Assembly (NCBI RefSeq): GCF_016415625.1
Contig: NZ_WBXP01000037.1
Span: forward strand, 1 to 37,211
Direction of reading: 5' to 3'
Source of the DNA: Shimwellia pseudoproteus
Lineage (GTDB): Bacteria > Pseudomonadota > Gammaproteobacteria > Enterobacterales > Enterobacteriaceae
DNA: 37,211 nucleotides
The position numbers and the translations under genes are program-made. Every line of letters begins with the position of its first letter. Position 1 is the stretch's first letter. Below the pieces are notes generated by a model. That model worked only from the letters and a program-made list of their open reading frames with translations, was not told the DNA's origin and ran no database searches. Below are positions 28,911 to 37,118 of the stretch, one piece after another.

Positions 28911-30284
28911 ATGACGCAATCTACTTCTGAACGATCTACCTCTGATTTAGTTAAGGCCGCAGTATCCGGCTGGCTGGGCACCGCTCTCGAATTTATGGAT
29001 TTTCAACTTTATTCCCTGGGCGCGGCGCTGGTGTTTCATGAAATATTTTTTCCCGAGCAATCTGCCGCGCTGGCATTAATTCTGGCAATGGGAACCTACG
29101 GTGCCGGATATATTGCGCGAATTGTCGGTGCGGTGATTTTCGGGCGTATGGGCGATCGGGTCGGGCGTAAAAAAGTTCTGTTTATTACGATTACTATGAT
29201 GGGGATCTGTACCACGCTGATTGGGGTACTACCTACTTACGCACAGATAGGCATCTTCGCCCCGATATTGCTGGTGACGTTACGTATTGTGCAGGGGCTG
29301 GGGGCCGGGGCGGAAATCTCCGGTGCGGGCACCATGCTGGCCGAGTACGCGCCGCGCGGTAAACGGGGCATTATCTCTTCGCTGGTCGCCATGGGGACCA
29401 ACTGCGGCACGCTGGCGGCCACCGCTATCTGGGCGGTGATGTTTTTCAGCCTTGAACGTGAGGAATTGGTCGCGTGGGGCTGGCGTATTCCTTTCCTTGC
29501 CAGCGTTGTGGTGATGTTATTTGCCATCTGGCTGCGCATGAACCTTAAAGAAAGCCCGGTCTTTGAGCAGGTTAATGCCGGACAAGAAGATAACCCGCAC
29601 CCGGCTCCACCGGCGCTGAATATCAGCAGCATGTTTAAAAGCCGCTCATTCTGGCTGGCCACCGGGTTACGTTTTGGTCAGGCGGGAAATTCAGGGCTGA
29701 TCCAGACCTTTCTGGCCGGCTATTTAGTACAGCATCTGTTATTTGATAAATCCATTCCCACAGATGCATTGATGATCAGCTCGATCATTGGTTTTATAAC
29801 CATTCCATTAATGGGCTGGTTATCAGATAAAATTGGGCGCCGGCTCCCTTATATTATTCTGAATATCTCAGCGATTATTTTGGCCTACCCGATGCTGTCG
29901 ATCATTGTTGATAATGGCTACACCCCGGGCGTTATTATGATGTCACTGATCGTTATCCATAATGTGGCGGTATTAGGGCTATTCGCGCTGGAAAATATCA
30001 CCATGGCCGAGATGTTTGGCTCCCGGGACCGTTTTACCCGGATGGCGGTGGCCAAAGAGGCCGGAGGGCTGGTGGCGGTAGGGTTTGGCCCGGTACTGGC
30101 GGGGATCTTCTGCACCATCGCCGGGAGCTGGTGGCCGATTGCGGTGATGATCGTTTGCTACTCCGCCATTGGGTTACTTGCCTCTGTGCTGATGCCGGAA
30201 GTGGGGGATAGGGATCTTAGCCTCACCAGCGATGCCGCGGACCTTCCCGCAGCGCAACATATTCTGGTGAAAGAAGCCCGCTAA
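28911..30284 (+). CDS. ydfJ: MFS metabolite transporter YdfJ (intact)
   Basis: Inner-membrane transporter of the metabolite:proton symporter group of the MFS (ShiA/ProP-like). The 457 residues have about 12 helices, the loop GRMGDRVGRKKVLF and later WLSDKIGRRLPY. ATG at 28911 gives MTQSTSERSTSD, with a full first helix containing GTALEFMDFQLYSLGAALVF. K-12 annotation starts at this MDF, because as far as I recall the Qin prophage splits the gene; here it is uninterrupted. It begins 54 bp after rspB and is probably in the same transcript. The substrate is unknown, likely a sugar acid. Confidence 0.88.
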   Translation: MTQSTSERSTSDLVKAAVSGWLGTALEFMDFQLYSLGAALVFHEIFFPEQSAALALILAMGTYGAGYIARIVGAVIFGRMGDRVGRKKVLFITITMMGICTTLIGVLPTYAQIGIFAPILLVTLRIVQGLGAGAEISGAGTMLAEYAPRGKRGIISSLVAMGTNCGTLAATAIWAVMFFSLEREELVAWGWRIPFLASVVVMLFAIWLRMNLKESPVFEQVNAGQEDNPHPAPPALNISSMFKSRSFWLATGLRFGQAGNSGLIQTFLAGYLVQHLLFDKSIPTDALMISSIIGFITIPLMGWLSDKIGRRLPYIILNISAIILAYPMLSIIVDNGYTPGVIMMSLIVIHNVAVLGLFALENITMAEMFGSRDRFTRMAVAKEAGGLVAVGFGPVLAGIFCTIAGSWWPIAVMIVCYSAIGLLASVLMPEVGDRDLSLTSDAADLPAAQHILVKEAR

Positions 30285-30294
30285 TGACCGGCAG

Positions 30295-30327
30295 CCGCGC
30301 ACCTGCCGTAAATGGCCAGGTGCGCGG
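30295..30327. terminator. hairpin after ydfJ
   Basis: CCGCGCACCTG (30295-30305) and CAGGTGCGCGG (30317-30327) form an 11-bp perfect stem with an 11-nt loop, 10 bp past the ydfJ stop. No T-run follows. Confidence 0.5.
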
Positions 30328-30351
30328 TGTGGGGCAGTAACCGGTGGTTGT

Positions 30352-30365
30352 TATATTTTGTTACA
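30352..30365 (+). promoter_or_regulatory. RstA-box-like sequence upstream of ydfI
   Basis: TATATTTTGTTACA matches TACATNTNGTTACA at 11 of 12 fixed positions, 115 bp before ydfI. No RstA control of this gene is known to me; it could be chance in AT-rich DNA. Confidence 0.3.
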
Positions 30366-30383
30366 TACAACTACCATACTAGT
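30363..30383 (-). promoter_or_regulatory. candidate RspR operator, copy 2 (upstream of ydfI)
   Basis: Read on the minus strand, the core ACTAGTATGGTAG is followed by TTGTATGT. It agrees with the rspB copy at 12 of 13 core positions. It lies 97 bp before the ydfI start. Confidence 0.55.
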
Positions 30384-30479
30384 CTTCAAAAGTGTGGGGT
30401 CAGGTCAATCACTGCACCGCCACGCTGTTTACAATACCGCCCTGATCCCCAATAACAAAACACCGCAGAGAATAACATT

Positions 30480-31946
30480 ATGGAACATAACTTACTGAAT
30501 GCCCGCGCCATCGTGCCGGCCTACACCGCTGATGCGCTGACAACGCGTATTGTCCACCTGGGGTTTGGTGCCTTTCACCGGGCGCACCAGGCGGTATATG
30601 CCGATATCCTGGCGGCTGAACACGGCAGCGACTGGGGCTATTGCGAAGTTAACATCGTCGGCGGTGAGCAACAAATTGCCGATCTGCAACGGCAGAATAA
30701 TTTGTTCACGGTGGCGGAGATGTCCGCAGACCAGTGGCGTGCCAGAGTGGTTGGCGTGGTGGCGCGGGCGTTGCATGCGCAAATCGATGGCCTGGAGGCG
30801 GTATTACAGGCTATGTGCCAGCCAGAAGTGGCTATCGTATCCCTGACGGTGACCGAAAAAGGCTATTACCACTCTCCGGCCACCGGCGAGCTGCAACTGG
30901 ATCACCCGCAGATCCTGGCTGACCTTAACGATCCTTTGCACCCGGGCTCGGTGGCCGGGATAATCGTCGCGGCACTGGCCCGGCGTAAAGCGGCGGGGTT
31001 ACCGGGCTTTAGCGTGATGTCCTGTGACAATATGCCGGAAAATGGCCGGGTGACGCGCAATGTTATCATGGGTTATGCCCGGGCGCTGGACAGCGAGCTG
31101 GCCGCGTGGATTGCCCGGCAGGTGAGTTTCCCGTCCACCATGGTGGATAGGATTGTCCCCGCGGTTACCCCGGAGACCCTGGACCACATTGCGCAGCTTA
31201 CCGGCGTGCGTGATCCTGCCGGGGTTGCCTGTGAGCCGTTCCGCCAGTGGGTGATTGAAGATAACTTCGTCGCCGGGCGCCCGGCGTGGGAAAAAGCCGG
31301 GGCAGAGCTGGTCAGTGATGTGGTGCCGTTTGAAGAGATGAAACTGCGCATGCTTAACGGCAGCCACTCGTTTCTGGCCTATTTAGGATATCTGGCGGGG
31401 TACGCACACATTAATGACTGCATGGCGGATGACTATTATCGCCAGGCCGCCAGAATGCTGATGCTTGCCGAACAGGCGCCGACCCTGCAAGTGGCAGGCG
31501 TTGATTTAGCCCATTATGCGGAGATGCTGATTGCGCGTTATGGTAACCCGGCCCTGAAACACCGCACCTGGCAGATTGCGATGGACGGCAGCCAGAAACT
31601 CCCGCAGCGGATGCTGGATTCGGTTCGCTGGCATCTGGCGCGCCAGCGTCCTTTCCCACTGCTGGCGCTGGGTATCGCCGGCTGGATGCGCTACGCAGGC
31701 GGGGTGGATGAGCAGGGGGCGGCGATTGATGTCAGCGATCCGCTGCTGCCGGTGATTCGCCAGGCGGTAGCACGCAGTGAACAGGGCCGTGCCCGGGTAT
31801 TAGCGCTGCTGGGGATCGACGCTATCTTTGGTAACGATCTGCCGGAGAATGCGACCTTTGTGGCGGCAGTCACCGGGGCGTATGAGCAGTTACTGGCGCA
31901 AGGGGCGAAACAGACCGTTGAGGCAACGGTGCGTCACCTGATGTGA
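30480..31946 (+). CDS. ydfI: Mannitol dehydrogenase-family oxidoreductase YdfI
   Basis: Long-chain polyol dehydrogenase family (mannitol dehydrogenase, fructuronate reductase UxuB, tagaturonate reductase), NAD-dependent and cytoplasmic. The 488 residues start with [19 protein letters not shown], the Rossmann entry of this family. They continue with [25 protein letters not shown] and catalytic [16 protein letters not shown], where the lysine is the general base. K-12 YdfI has about 486 residues. Together with RspB and YdfJ it suggests uptake and oxidation of a hexuronate or polyol. The substrate cannot be set from sequence. The ribosome site is weak. Confidence 0.9.
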   Translation: MEHNLLNARAIVPAYTADALTTRIVHLGFGAFHRAHQAVYADILAAEHGSDWGYCEVNIVGGEQQIADLQRQNNLFTVAEMSADQWRARVVGVVARALHAQIDGLEAVLQAMCQPEVAIVSLTVTEKGYYHSPATGELQLDHPQILADLNDPLHPGSVAGIIVAALARRKAAGLPGFSVMSCDNMPENGRVTRNVIMGYARALDSELAAWIARQVSFPSTMVDRIVPAVTPETLDHIAQLTGVRDPAGVACEPFRQWVIEDNFVAGRPAWEKAGAELVSDVVPFEEMKLRMLNGSHSFLAYLGYLAGYAHINDCMADDYYRQAARMLMLAEQAPTLQVAGVDLAHYAEMLIARYGNPALKHRTWQIAMDGSQKLPQRMLDSVRWHLARQRPFPLLALGIAGWMRYAGGVDEQGAAIDVSDPLLPVIRQAVARSEQGRARVLALLGIDAIFGNDLPENATFVAAVTGAYEQLLAQGAKQTVEATVRHLM

Positions 31947-31978
31947 TATGCCCTGCGGGGTAATATAACGCCATATTC

Positions 31979-32006
31979 AATACAGGCCGCAATTGCGGCC
32001 TGTATT
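31979..32006. terminator. 28-bp perfect palindrome between ydfI and rspR
   Basis: AATACAGGCCGC, AATT, then the exact complement: a 12-bp stem with a self-complementary loop between convergent ydfI and rspR. The arms end in TATT on both strands, which fits a bidirectional terminator. Confidence 0.8.
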
Positions 32007-32011
32007 CGGAA

Positions 32012-32695
32012 TCAGTCTTCGAACCAGTCGCTGTTTTCTTTGCGGATCAGCAGGATTGACTCGCTGATTTCATGCAGATGGCGGTGCATGGCGGCGGCCA
32101 CGGCGTCTTCATCGCGGTTATCGAGGGCGTGGAAGATATCCCGATGCTGGCGCAGCAACATTTCCGGCGGGGAGACGTGATCAAGGCTCATATAGCGCAC
32201 CCGGTCGATGGCGGACTTGATATTTTCTACGGTATCCCACGCCAGCTGGCAGTCGGCAATTTGCGCCAGTGCCTGGTGAAACGCGTCATCAAGGGCAAAA
32301 AAGGCGTCCTGCTGCTGGCGTTCAATGGCCATTTTTTGCTGATGCAGATTTTGATCAAGCAAATAGCAGCGCTCGGTATCGATCATCTGTGCGGCGCGGC
32401 GCGCCACGGCGCACTCGATAGCTTCGCGAACGAAACAGCCATTACGCACCTGGCGCATCGAAATCTTAGTAACATAGCTCCCGCGCTGGGGGCGAATTTG
32501 GATCAGGCCATTTTCCGCCAGTTTAATAAAGGCTTCGCGGACCGGCTGGCGGGAAACATCAAAACGGACGGAAATTTCTTTTTCCGAAAGTGACGTACCT
32601 GGTGGAATTAAGCACTGCACAATGTCATGACGCAGAATGCGGTAAATTTGCTGATTAACGGGTTGGGTAGGGTTCAGTACAGTCTCAACGGCCAT
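32012..32695 (-). CDS. rspR: GntR-family (FCD) regulator RspR
   Basis: FadR-type GntR regulator of 227 residues. The N-terminal winged helix at about 10-80 has [30 protein letters not shown] and the wing RGSYVTKI; the all-helical FCD ligand domain covers about 88-215. K-12 YdfH/RspR (228 residues) represses the rsp genes. The start ATG at 32695 lacks a strong ribosome site. The gene lies between ydfI and ydfG, as in K-12. A shared 21-bp element upstream of rspB and ydfI is its most likely operator. Confidence 0.92.
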   Translation of the reverse strand: MAVETVLNPTQPVNQQIYRILRHDIVQCLIPPGTSLSEKEISVRFDVSRQPVREAFIKLAENGLIQIRPQRGSYVTKISMRQVRNGCFVREAIECAVARRAAQMIDTERCYLLDQNLHQQKMAIERQQQDAFFALDDAFHQALAQIADCQLAWDTVENIKSAIDRVRYMSLDHVSPPEMLLRQHRDIFHALDNRDEDAVAAAMHRHLHEISESILLIRKENSDWFED

Positions 32696-32785
32696 GTCAT
32701 TATTCTGTGTGGAAGGTTAACGTTACTATTATACCGTGTTTTACGTGGTGGCTATACCCGGCTCCCATGAGCCGGGTCGCAAATA

Positions 32786-33532
32786 TTAACTTCTGTGGAC
32801 CGCCAGCCCGGCATAGGTCTGGCTGACCGGCATCATTTCCAGGGTGTTGATATTGACATGGGCCGGGAGCGTGGCGACCCACCATACCGCTTCGGTGACA
32901 TCTTCTGGTGTCAGGGCATTGGCATCCTGGTAGGTATTGCTGGCTTTGGCATCATCACCTTTAAACCGTACGTTGGAGAATTCAGTTCCCCCCACCAGGC
33001 CCGGCTCGATATCGGTGACCCGGATTGCGGTGCCGTGCAGATCGGTACGCAGGTTGAGGCTGAACTGGCGGACAAAGGCTTTGGTTGCGCCATAGACGTT
33101 ACCGCCCGCGTACGGCCAGGAACCCGCCGTCGATCCCAGATTGATAATATGGCCACGGTTGCGCTCTACCATGCCGGGTAATACTGCCCGGGTCATATAC
33201 ACCAGGCCTTTATTGTTGGTGTCAATCATATTTTCCCAGTCTTCGACGCTGGCTTTATGGGCGGGCTCAAGACCCAGCGCGAGGCCAGCGTTATTGACCA
33301 GAACATCAATCGCCTGTCATTCTGCCGGCAGGGAGGCGAGCATCTCATCGATGGTTGCACGGTTACGGACATCCAGACGCGCGGTATAAAGGTTATCGCC
33401 CAGCTCGTCTTTCAGCTCCTGGAGTCGCTCTTCCCGACGCCCGGTAGCAATGACTTTATGGCCCTGTTGAATAAAACGGCGCGTGATACATTCACCAAAG
33501 CCAGCCGTTGCGCCCGTCACCAGAATAATCAT
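32786..33532 (-). pseudogene. ydfG: NADP-dependent 3-hydroxy acid dehydrogenase YdfG, interrupted by in-frame TGA
   Basis: Short-chain dehydrogenase that in E. coli oxidises L-allo-threonine, 3-hydroxypropionate and serine and reduces malonic semialdehyde. Read through, the gene has 248 codons, exactly the K-12 length, with GATAGFGE (nucleotide loop), NNAG, the catalytic YGATK and a normal C-terminus. Codon 72 is TGA (33317-33319 on the minus strand) where K-12 has TGG (Trp). Both sides remain in frame and conserved, so the change is one base. The start ATG at 33532 has GAGGA eight bases before it. Internal initiation at 33229 would give a 147-residue piece without the nucleotide loop. It may be a recent nonsense mutation, a sequencing error or a read-through site. 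Confidence 0.9.
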
Positions 33533-33686
33533 GTTGCTGTTCCTCAATAGGTTTTGATTGAATTAACGCAGTGCTTTTACCTTATCACGTGATTAATGAC
33601 TTCGCCTGGCATATCTGCCAGCAAATATTGCCCGGCGGCGGCCTGGCGCATACTCTATAACTCAGTTTTGGCATAAGGGAGTAATT

Positions 33687-35729
33687 ATGAGCACCAACAA
33701 TCCGTTTTTCTCTGTTAGCCTGCTGCCGTACCAGGCACCGGTGTTCGACCAGATCAGGGATGATGATTATCGCCCGGCGTTTGACGAGGCATTACGAATA
33801 AAGCGCCAGGAACTTGCTGACATTATCAATAATCCGGCGGCGGCCAGCGTCGAAAATAGCTATCTGGCGCTGGAAAAAAGTGGCCGGATGTTAGCCAGAG
33901 TCACGGCGATATTTTTTGCCATGGCGGCCGCCCACACCAATGATCACCTGCAGCAACTGGATGAAGAGTTTGCTACAAAATTGGCCGTGCTGAGCGACGA
34001 GATTCACCTTAACGCTACGCTATTCAGCCGCCTGGATGAGGTGTATCAGCAGCGCCATCGTCTGGGGCTGGATGATGAGACATTGCGTCTGGTTGACGTA
34101 GTCTGGCAGCGGTTTGTGCTGGCGGGGGCCAGGTTGCCGGAGGCAGATAAAGCCAGACTGGCTGCGCTGAATAAGGAAGCGGCGCAATTGACCAGCCAGT
34201 TTAACCGCTTACTGCTGGCGGCCAACAAATCCTGTGGGTTACGGGTGGATACGTTGCAGCAATTAGCGGGCCTGAGTGATGCGGATATCGCGGCGGCCCG
34301 GGACGCGGCCCACGCGAAAGGCTGGGATCACGGCTGGTTGCTGACCCTGCTGAACACCACCCAGCAGCCTTTATTGCAGACCCTGGCGGATCGCGATACC
34401 CGGGAGCAGCTATTCCGGGCTTCCTGGTCACGTACCGAAAAAGGCGACAGTAACGATACCCGGGACATTATTCGCCGCCTGGCCGCTTTGCGCGCGGAAC
34501 AGGCGCACATCCTCGGTTTTGCTGATTATGCCAGCTGGAGCATCGCCGATCAGATGGCGAAAACGCCGGAGGCGGCACTGGCGTTTATGCGCAATATTGT
34601 TCCTGCAGCCCGGGATCGGGTGGCCCGGGAACAGGCGGATATCCAGGCATTAATTGATCAGCAAGGCGGTGGTTTCCAGGCGAAAGCCTGGGACTGGGCC
34701 TGGTATGCTGAACAGGTTCGGGCACAGCAATATGCGCTGGATGACGCCAGTATCCGCCCCTATTTTGAGCTGAATAATGTGCTGGAAAGGGGCGTGTTTT
34801 GGGCGGCCAGCCAGTTGTTCGGGCTGAAGTTTGTTGAACGTTATGATCTGCCGGTCTACCAGGAGGATGTGCGGGTCTGGGAGATTTTTGATCACGATGG
34901 CCGCGGGCTGGGGCTGTATTATGGCGACTTCTTTGCCCGGGACAGTAAGTGTGGTGGGGCCTGGATGGGCAATTTTGTTGAGCAGTCCACGCTGCTGGCC
35001 AACAATCCGGTGATTTATAACGTCTGCAATTACCAGTATCCGGCGGACGATCAGCCTGCGCTTATCTCCTGGGATGATGTGGTGACGTTATTCCATGAAT
35101 TTGGCCATGCGCTGCACGGGTTATTTGCCAGCCAGCGTTATGGGAGCCTGTCCGGCACCAATACCCCACGTGATTTTGTCGAGTTTCCGTCTCAGATTAA
35201 TGAACACTGGGCGCGCCATCCGGTGGTTTTTGAGCATTATGCCCGACACCACGCGACCGGTGCGCCGATGCCGGTTGAATTACGTGAGAAGTTGTTCCGT
35301 GCCAGCCAGTTCAATAAAGGCTATGACATGACAGAGCTGCTGGCGGCGGCATTGCTGGACATGAACTGGCACCGGCTCACACCAGGGGAGGCGACGGATG
35401 TTGATGTGGTTGAGCCCCGTATTCTGGCCGCGGAAGGGCTGGCGCTGGAGGCGGTTCCCCCACGCTACCGTTCGAGTTATTTTGCCCATGTGTGGGGCGG
35501 TGGTTATGCGGCGGGTTATTACGCCTATTTGTGGACCCAGATGCTGGCGGATGACGGTTATAAATGGTTTGAAGAGCAGGGCGGGCTGACCCGGGAAAAC
35601 GGCCAGCGTTTCCGGGCGGCGATCCTCTCCCGGGGGAACAGTACTGATTTAGCGGCGCTCTATTATCAGTGGCGCGGCCACGACCCGGATATCGCGCCGA
35701 TGCTGGAAAACCGCGAGCTTAAACACTGA
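33687..35729 (+). CDS. dcp: Peptidyl-dipeptidase Dcp
   Basis: Zinc metallopeptidase of the M3 family that removes dipeptides from the C-terminus of peptides, inhibited by captopril in E. coli. The 680 residues (K-12 has 681) contain HEFGH at 470-474 and the third zinc ligand E499 in RDFVEFPSQ. The C-terminal substrate-binding tyrosine region is SSYFAHVWGGGYAAGYYAYLW. No signal peptide is visible. AAGGGAG precedes ATG. It is divergent from ydfG, as in K-12. Confidence 0.97.
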   Translation: MSTNNPFFSVSLLPYQAPVFDQIRDDDYRPAFDEALRIKRQELADIINNPAAASVENSYLALEKSGRMLARVTAIFFAMAAAHTNDHLQQLDEEFATKLAVLSDEIHLNATLFSRLDEVYQQRHRLGLDDETLRLVDVVWQRFVLAGARLPEADKARLAALNKEAAQLTSQFNRLLLAANKSCGLRVDTLQQLAGLSDADIAAARDAAHAKGWDHGWLLTLLNTTQQPLLQTLADRDTREQLFRASWSRTEKGDSNDTRDIIRRLAALRAEQAHILGFADYASWSIADQMAKTPEAALAFMRNIVPAARDRVAREQADIQALIDQQGGGFQAKAWDWAWYAEQVRAQQYALDDASIRPYFELNNVLERGVFWAASQLFGLKFVERYDLPVYQEDVRVWEIFDHDGRGLGLYYGDFFARDSKCGGAWMGNFVEQSTLLANNPVIYNVCNYQYPADDQPALISWDDVVTLFHEFGHALHGLFASQRYGSLSGTNTPRDFVEFPSQINEHWARHPVVFEHYARHHATGAPMPVELREKLFRASQFNKGYDMTELLAAALLDMNWHRLTPGEATDVDVVEPRILAAEGLALEAVPPRYRSSYFAHVWGGGYAAGYYAYLWTQMLADDGYKWFEEQGGLTRENGQRFRAAILSRGNSTDLAALYYQWRGHDPDIAPMLENRELKH

Positions 35730-35742
35730 CGCTGGAAACAGA

Positions 35743-35761
35743 GGCCCCGCTTGCCGGGGCC
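35743..35761. terminator. hairpin between dcp and the DUF805 gene
   Basis: GGCCCCG/CGGGGCC, 7-bp perfect stem with a 5-nt loop, lies in the 40-bp gap between convergent genes. On the minus strand TCTGTTT follows; on the plus strand GTATTGT. Confidence 0.65.
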
Positions 35762-35769
35762 GTATTGTG

Positions 35770-36180
35770 TCAGACAAGAGAGGTGGTGTAGCCGTCTGCC
35801 GGGGGAGGACCGTAGCGGTTGTCACCGTCGCTTTTAAAGCAGGCGAAGATAAGTAATACCAGGTTACCGACGAACGGCACCAATGACAGCAGTATCCACC
35901 AGCCGCTTTTGCCAATATCGTGCAGGCGGCGAATGGAAAGGGTGATGCAGGGGATGAAGGTAATAACCACATATAAAAAACTCAGCGGATATCCCGATGT
36001 AGACTCCCGTATTTTCTCGGGAGTGAAGCCCAGCAGGGGAGCGATAATTATGGTATCAACCAAATGCAGAACCACTATCGCAATGGCGCTGGCAATAAAA
36101 AATAGCCAGTAACCCCGGCGCCCGGTACGGCCTCTCCAGTTGAAATAGTGACTAAAAAAATCCCTGATCGCTCTGATCAT
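35770..36180 (-). CDS. DUF805 inner-membrane protein
   Basis: Membrane protein of 136 residues of the DUF805 family (YhaH/YhaI-like). The N-terminal WRGRTGRRGYWLFF is the family signature, as is SIRRLHDIGKSGWWILL in the second half. Four hydrophobic segments lie at about 25-42, 44-52, 68-84 and 93-115. The function of the family is unknown. K-12 members lie elsewhere in the genome, so I give no symbol. AAAGGAGC precedes the start. Confidence 0.88.
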   Translation of the reverse strand: MIRAIRDFFSHYFNWRGRTGRRGYWLFFIASAIAIVVLHLVDTIIIAPLLGFTPEKIRESTSGYPLSFLYVVITFIPCITLSIRRLHDIGKSGWWILLSLVPFVGNLVLLIFACFKSDGDNRYGPPPADGYTTSLV

Positions 36181-36556
36181 AACGGCTCCTTTGATCGTTT
36201 TTTTTACCCTTAAAGCATAGCGTGGCCGGGCAGTGCTGTTTGCCGCCGGTAATGTCGCATGGTGCCGGGAATATTATCTGACCCGCGCGGCCCTGGACTG
36301 CATGCGGGAACATCTTACAGTATCAGCCAGTAAGATGACGCTGGTGTGATCGTTTTGTAGCAGAATGGTTGAAAATTTTCAGTAAGCGACCCGTTGAATC
36401 GCCACCGGTATGGCTGATGCCGGAGTGGGCTATTTATGGGACCGTAAGATGGTTAATCGTGAACAGGATGGCGTATTTAGCCAGGACACTTACATCATTC
36501 AGTTTCGCTGATGACTATACTCATAGCTACTTTTAACACGGCATGAGGGTACAGGT
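36181..36556. other. 376-bp region between the DUF805 and His-rich genes
   Basis: It contains a hairpin CATCTTAC/GTAAGATG (36311-36337, 11-nt loop), with GTAAGATG repeated at 36444-36451. A protein-like 33-codon frame ends at 36511 and is described separately. No full gene is seen. Confidence 0.6.
36398..36511 (+). pseudogene. short coding remnant of unknown origin
   Basis: A frame bounded by stops, with ATG at 36410, encodes 33 residues including GVGYLWDRKM and DGVFSQDTYIIQFR. Its balanced composition resembles the end of a real protein, with alternating aromatic and polar residues like the last strands of an outer-membrane barrel. There is no ribosome site, so a decayed 3' fragment is likelier than a gene. 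I cannot name the parent family. Confidence 0.25.
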
Positions 36557-36910
36557 ATGGCAGAATGTAATGATAAAAAACATGAAAATCATCCGCATAA
36601 ACATGGTTCCGGCTGTGGTCATACGGCCATTCGCCATGGCGATCATATTGACTATATTCACGATGGTCATTTGCATCACCCACACGGTGATCATGTAGAT
36701 GAACATGTTATTGAGGTGAGTGATAAGAACCCGGACGGTTGTCATCCTGTTTCCGGCGGCCATGAACCACATCATGTACACGGCCCTGATTGTGGGCATG
36801 AGGCCGTTCCACACGGGGATCATACGGATTATCTGGTGGATGGTCGGCTTCATCATCCCCACGGCGATCACTGTGATGATCATGGGCCTGTTGAGGTCGT
36901 GAAATCGTAG
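36557..36910 (+). CDS. Histidine-rich tandem-repeat protein, probable metal binding
   Basis: I do not know a named family member. The 117 residues contain 27 histidines (about 23 per cent) and 4 cysteines besides many Asp. Two 37-residue units, 14-50 and 73-109, agree at 25 positions. Each reads H-x-HG-x-x-CGH, then HGDH-x-DY, then DG-x-LHHPHGDH-x-D-x-H. There is no signal peptide or membrane segment, so the protein should be cytoplasmic. The regular His/Cys/Asp pattern suggests binding of zinc, nickel or a similar metal for storage, buffering or delivery (inference). GAGGGT precedes ATG and a terminator follows, so it is a single-gene unit. I saw no Zur- or NikR-like site upstream. Confidence 0.85.
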   Translation: MAECNDKKHENHPHKHGSGCGHTAIRHGDHIDYIHDGHLHHPHGDHVDEHVIEVSDKNPDGCHPVSGGHEPHHVHGPDCGHEAVPHGDHTDYLVDGRLHHPHGDHCDDHGPVEVVKS

Positions 36911-36930
36911 CGCCTTTATTATATCGCCAG

Positions 36931-36952
36931 GGCCTGCATCTGCGGGCCTTTT
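36931..36952 (+). terminator. Rho-independent terminator of the His-rich gene
   Basis: GGCCTGC (36931-36937) pairs with GCGGGCC (36942-36948), including one G-T pair, around ATCT, followed by TTTTATT. It lies 21 bp past the stop codon. Confidence 0.85.
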
Positions 36953-37118
36953 ATTACCAGCAAAACACTATTTCATGATGAGATTATTTCCATCTAAAAT
37001 TGACTGTGAATTTGTGCGAAAAAATTGTCAGACTGCCGGAGTGCATAAAATGACAAAGCCAAAAATGATCTACTATGGTAACTATATTAGCGCATTAACA
37101 CAGTAGGCACTGTTCTAA

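Noticed and set aside
33317..33319. TGA in ydfG as a selenocysteine codon
   Set aside because: The residue is Trp in K-12 and is not catalytic in short-chain dehydrogenases, and I saw no obvious bacterial SECIS hairpin after it.
37050..37106. 18-codon frame with GGAG upstream, just before the IS element
   Set aside because: Ribosome site and ATG are present, but the peptide is very short, unrecognised and next to an insertion; I could not separate it from chance.
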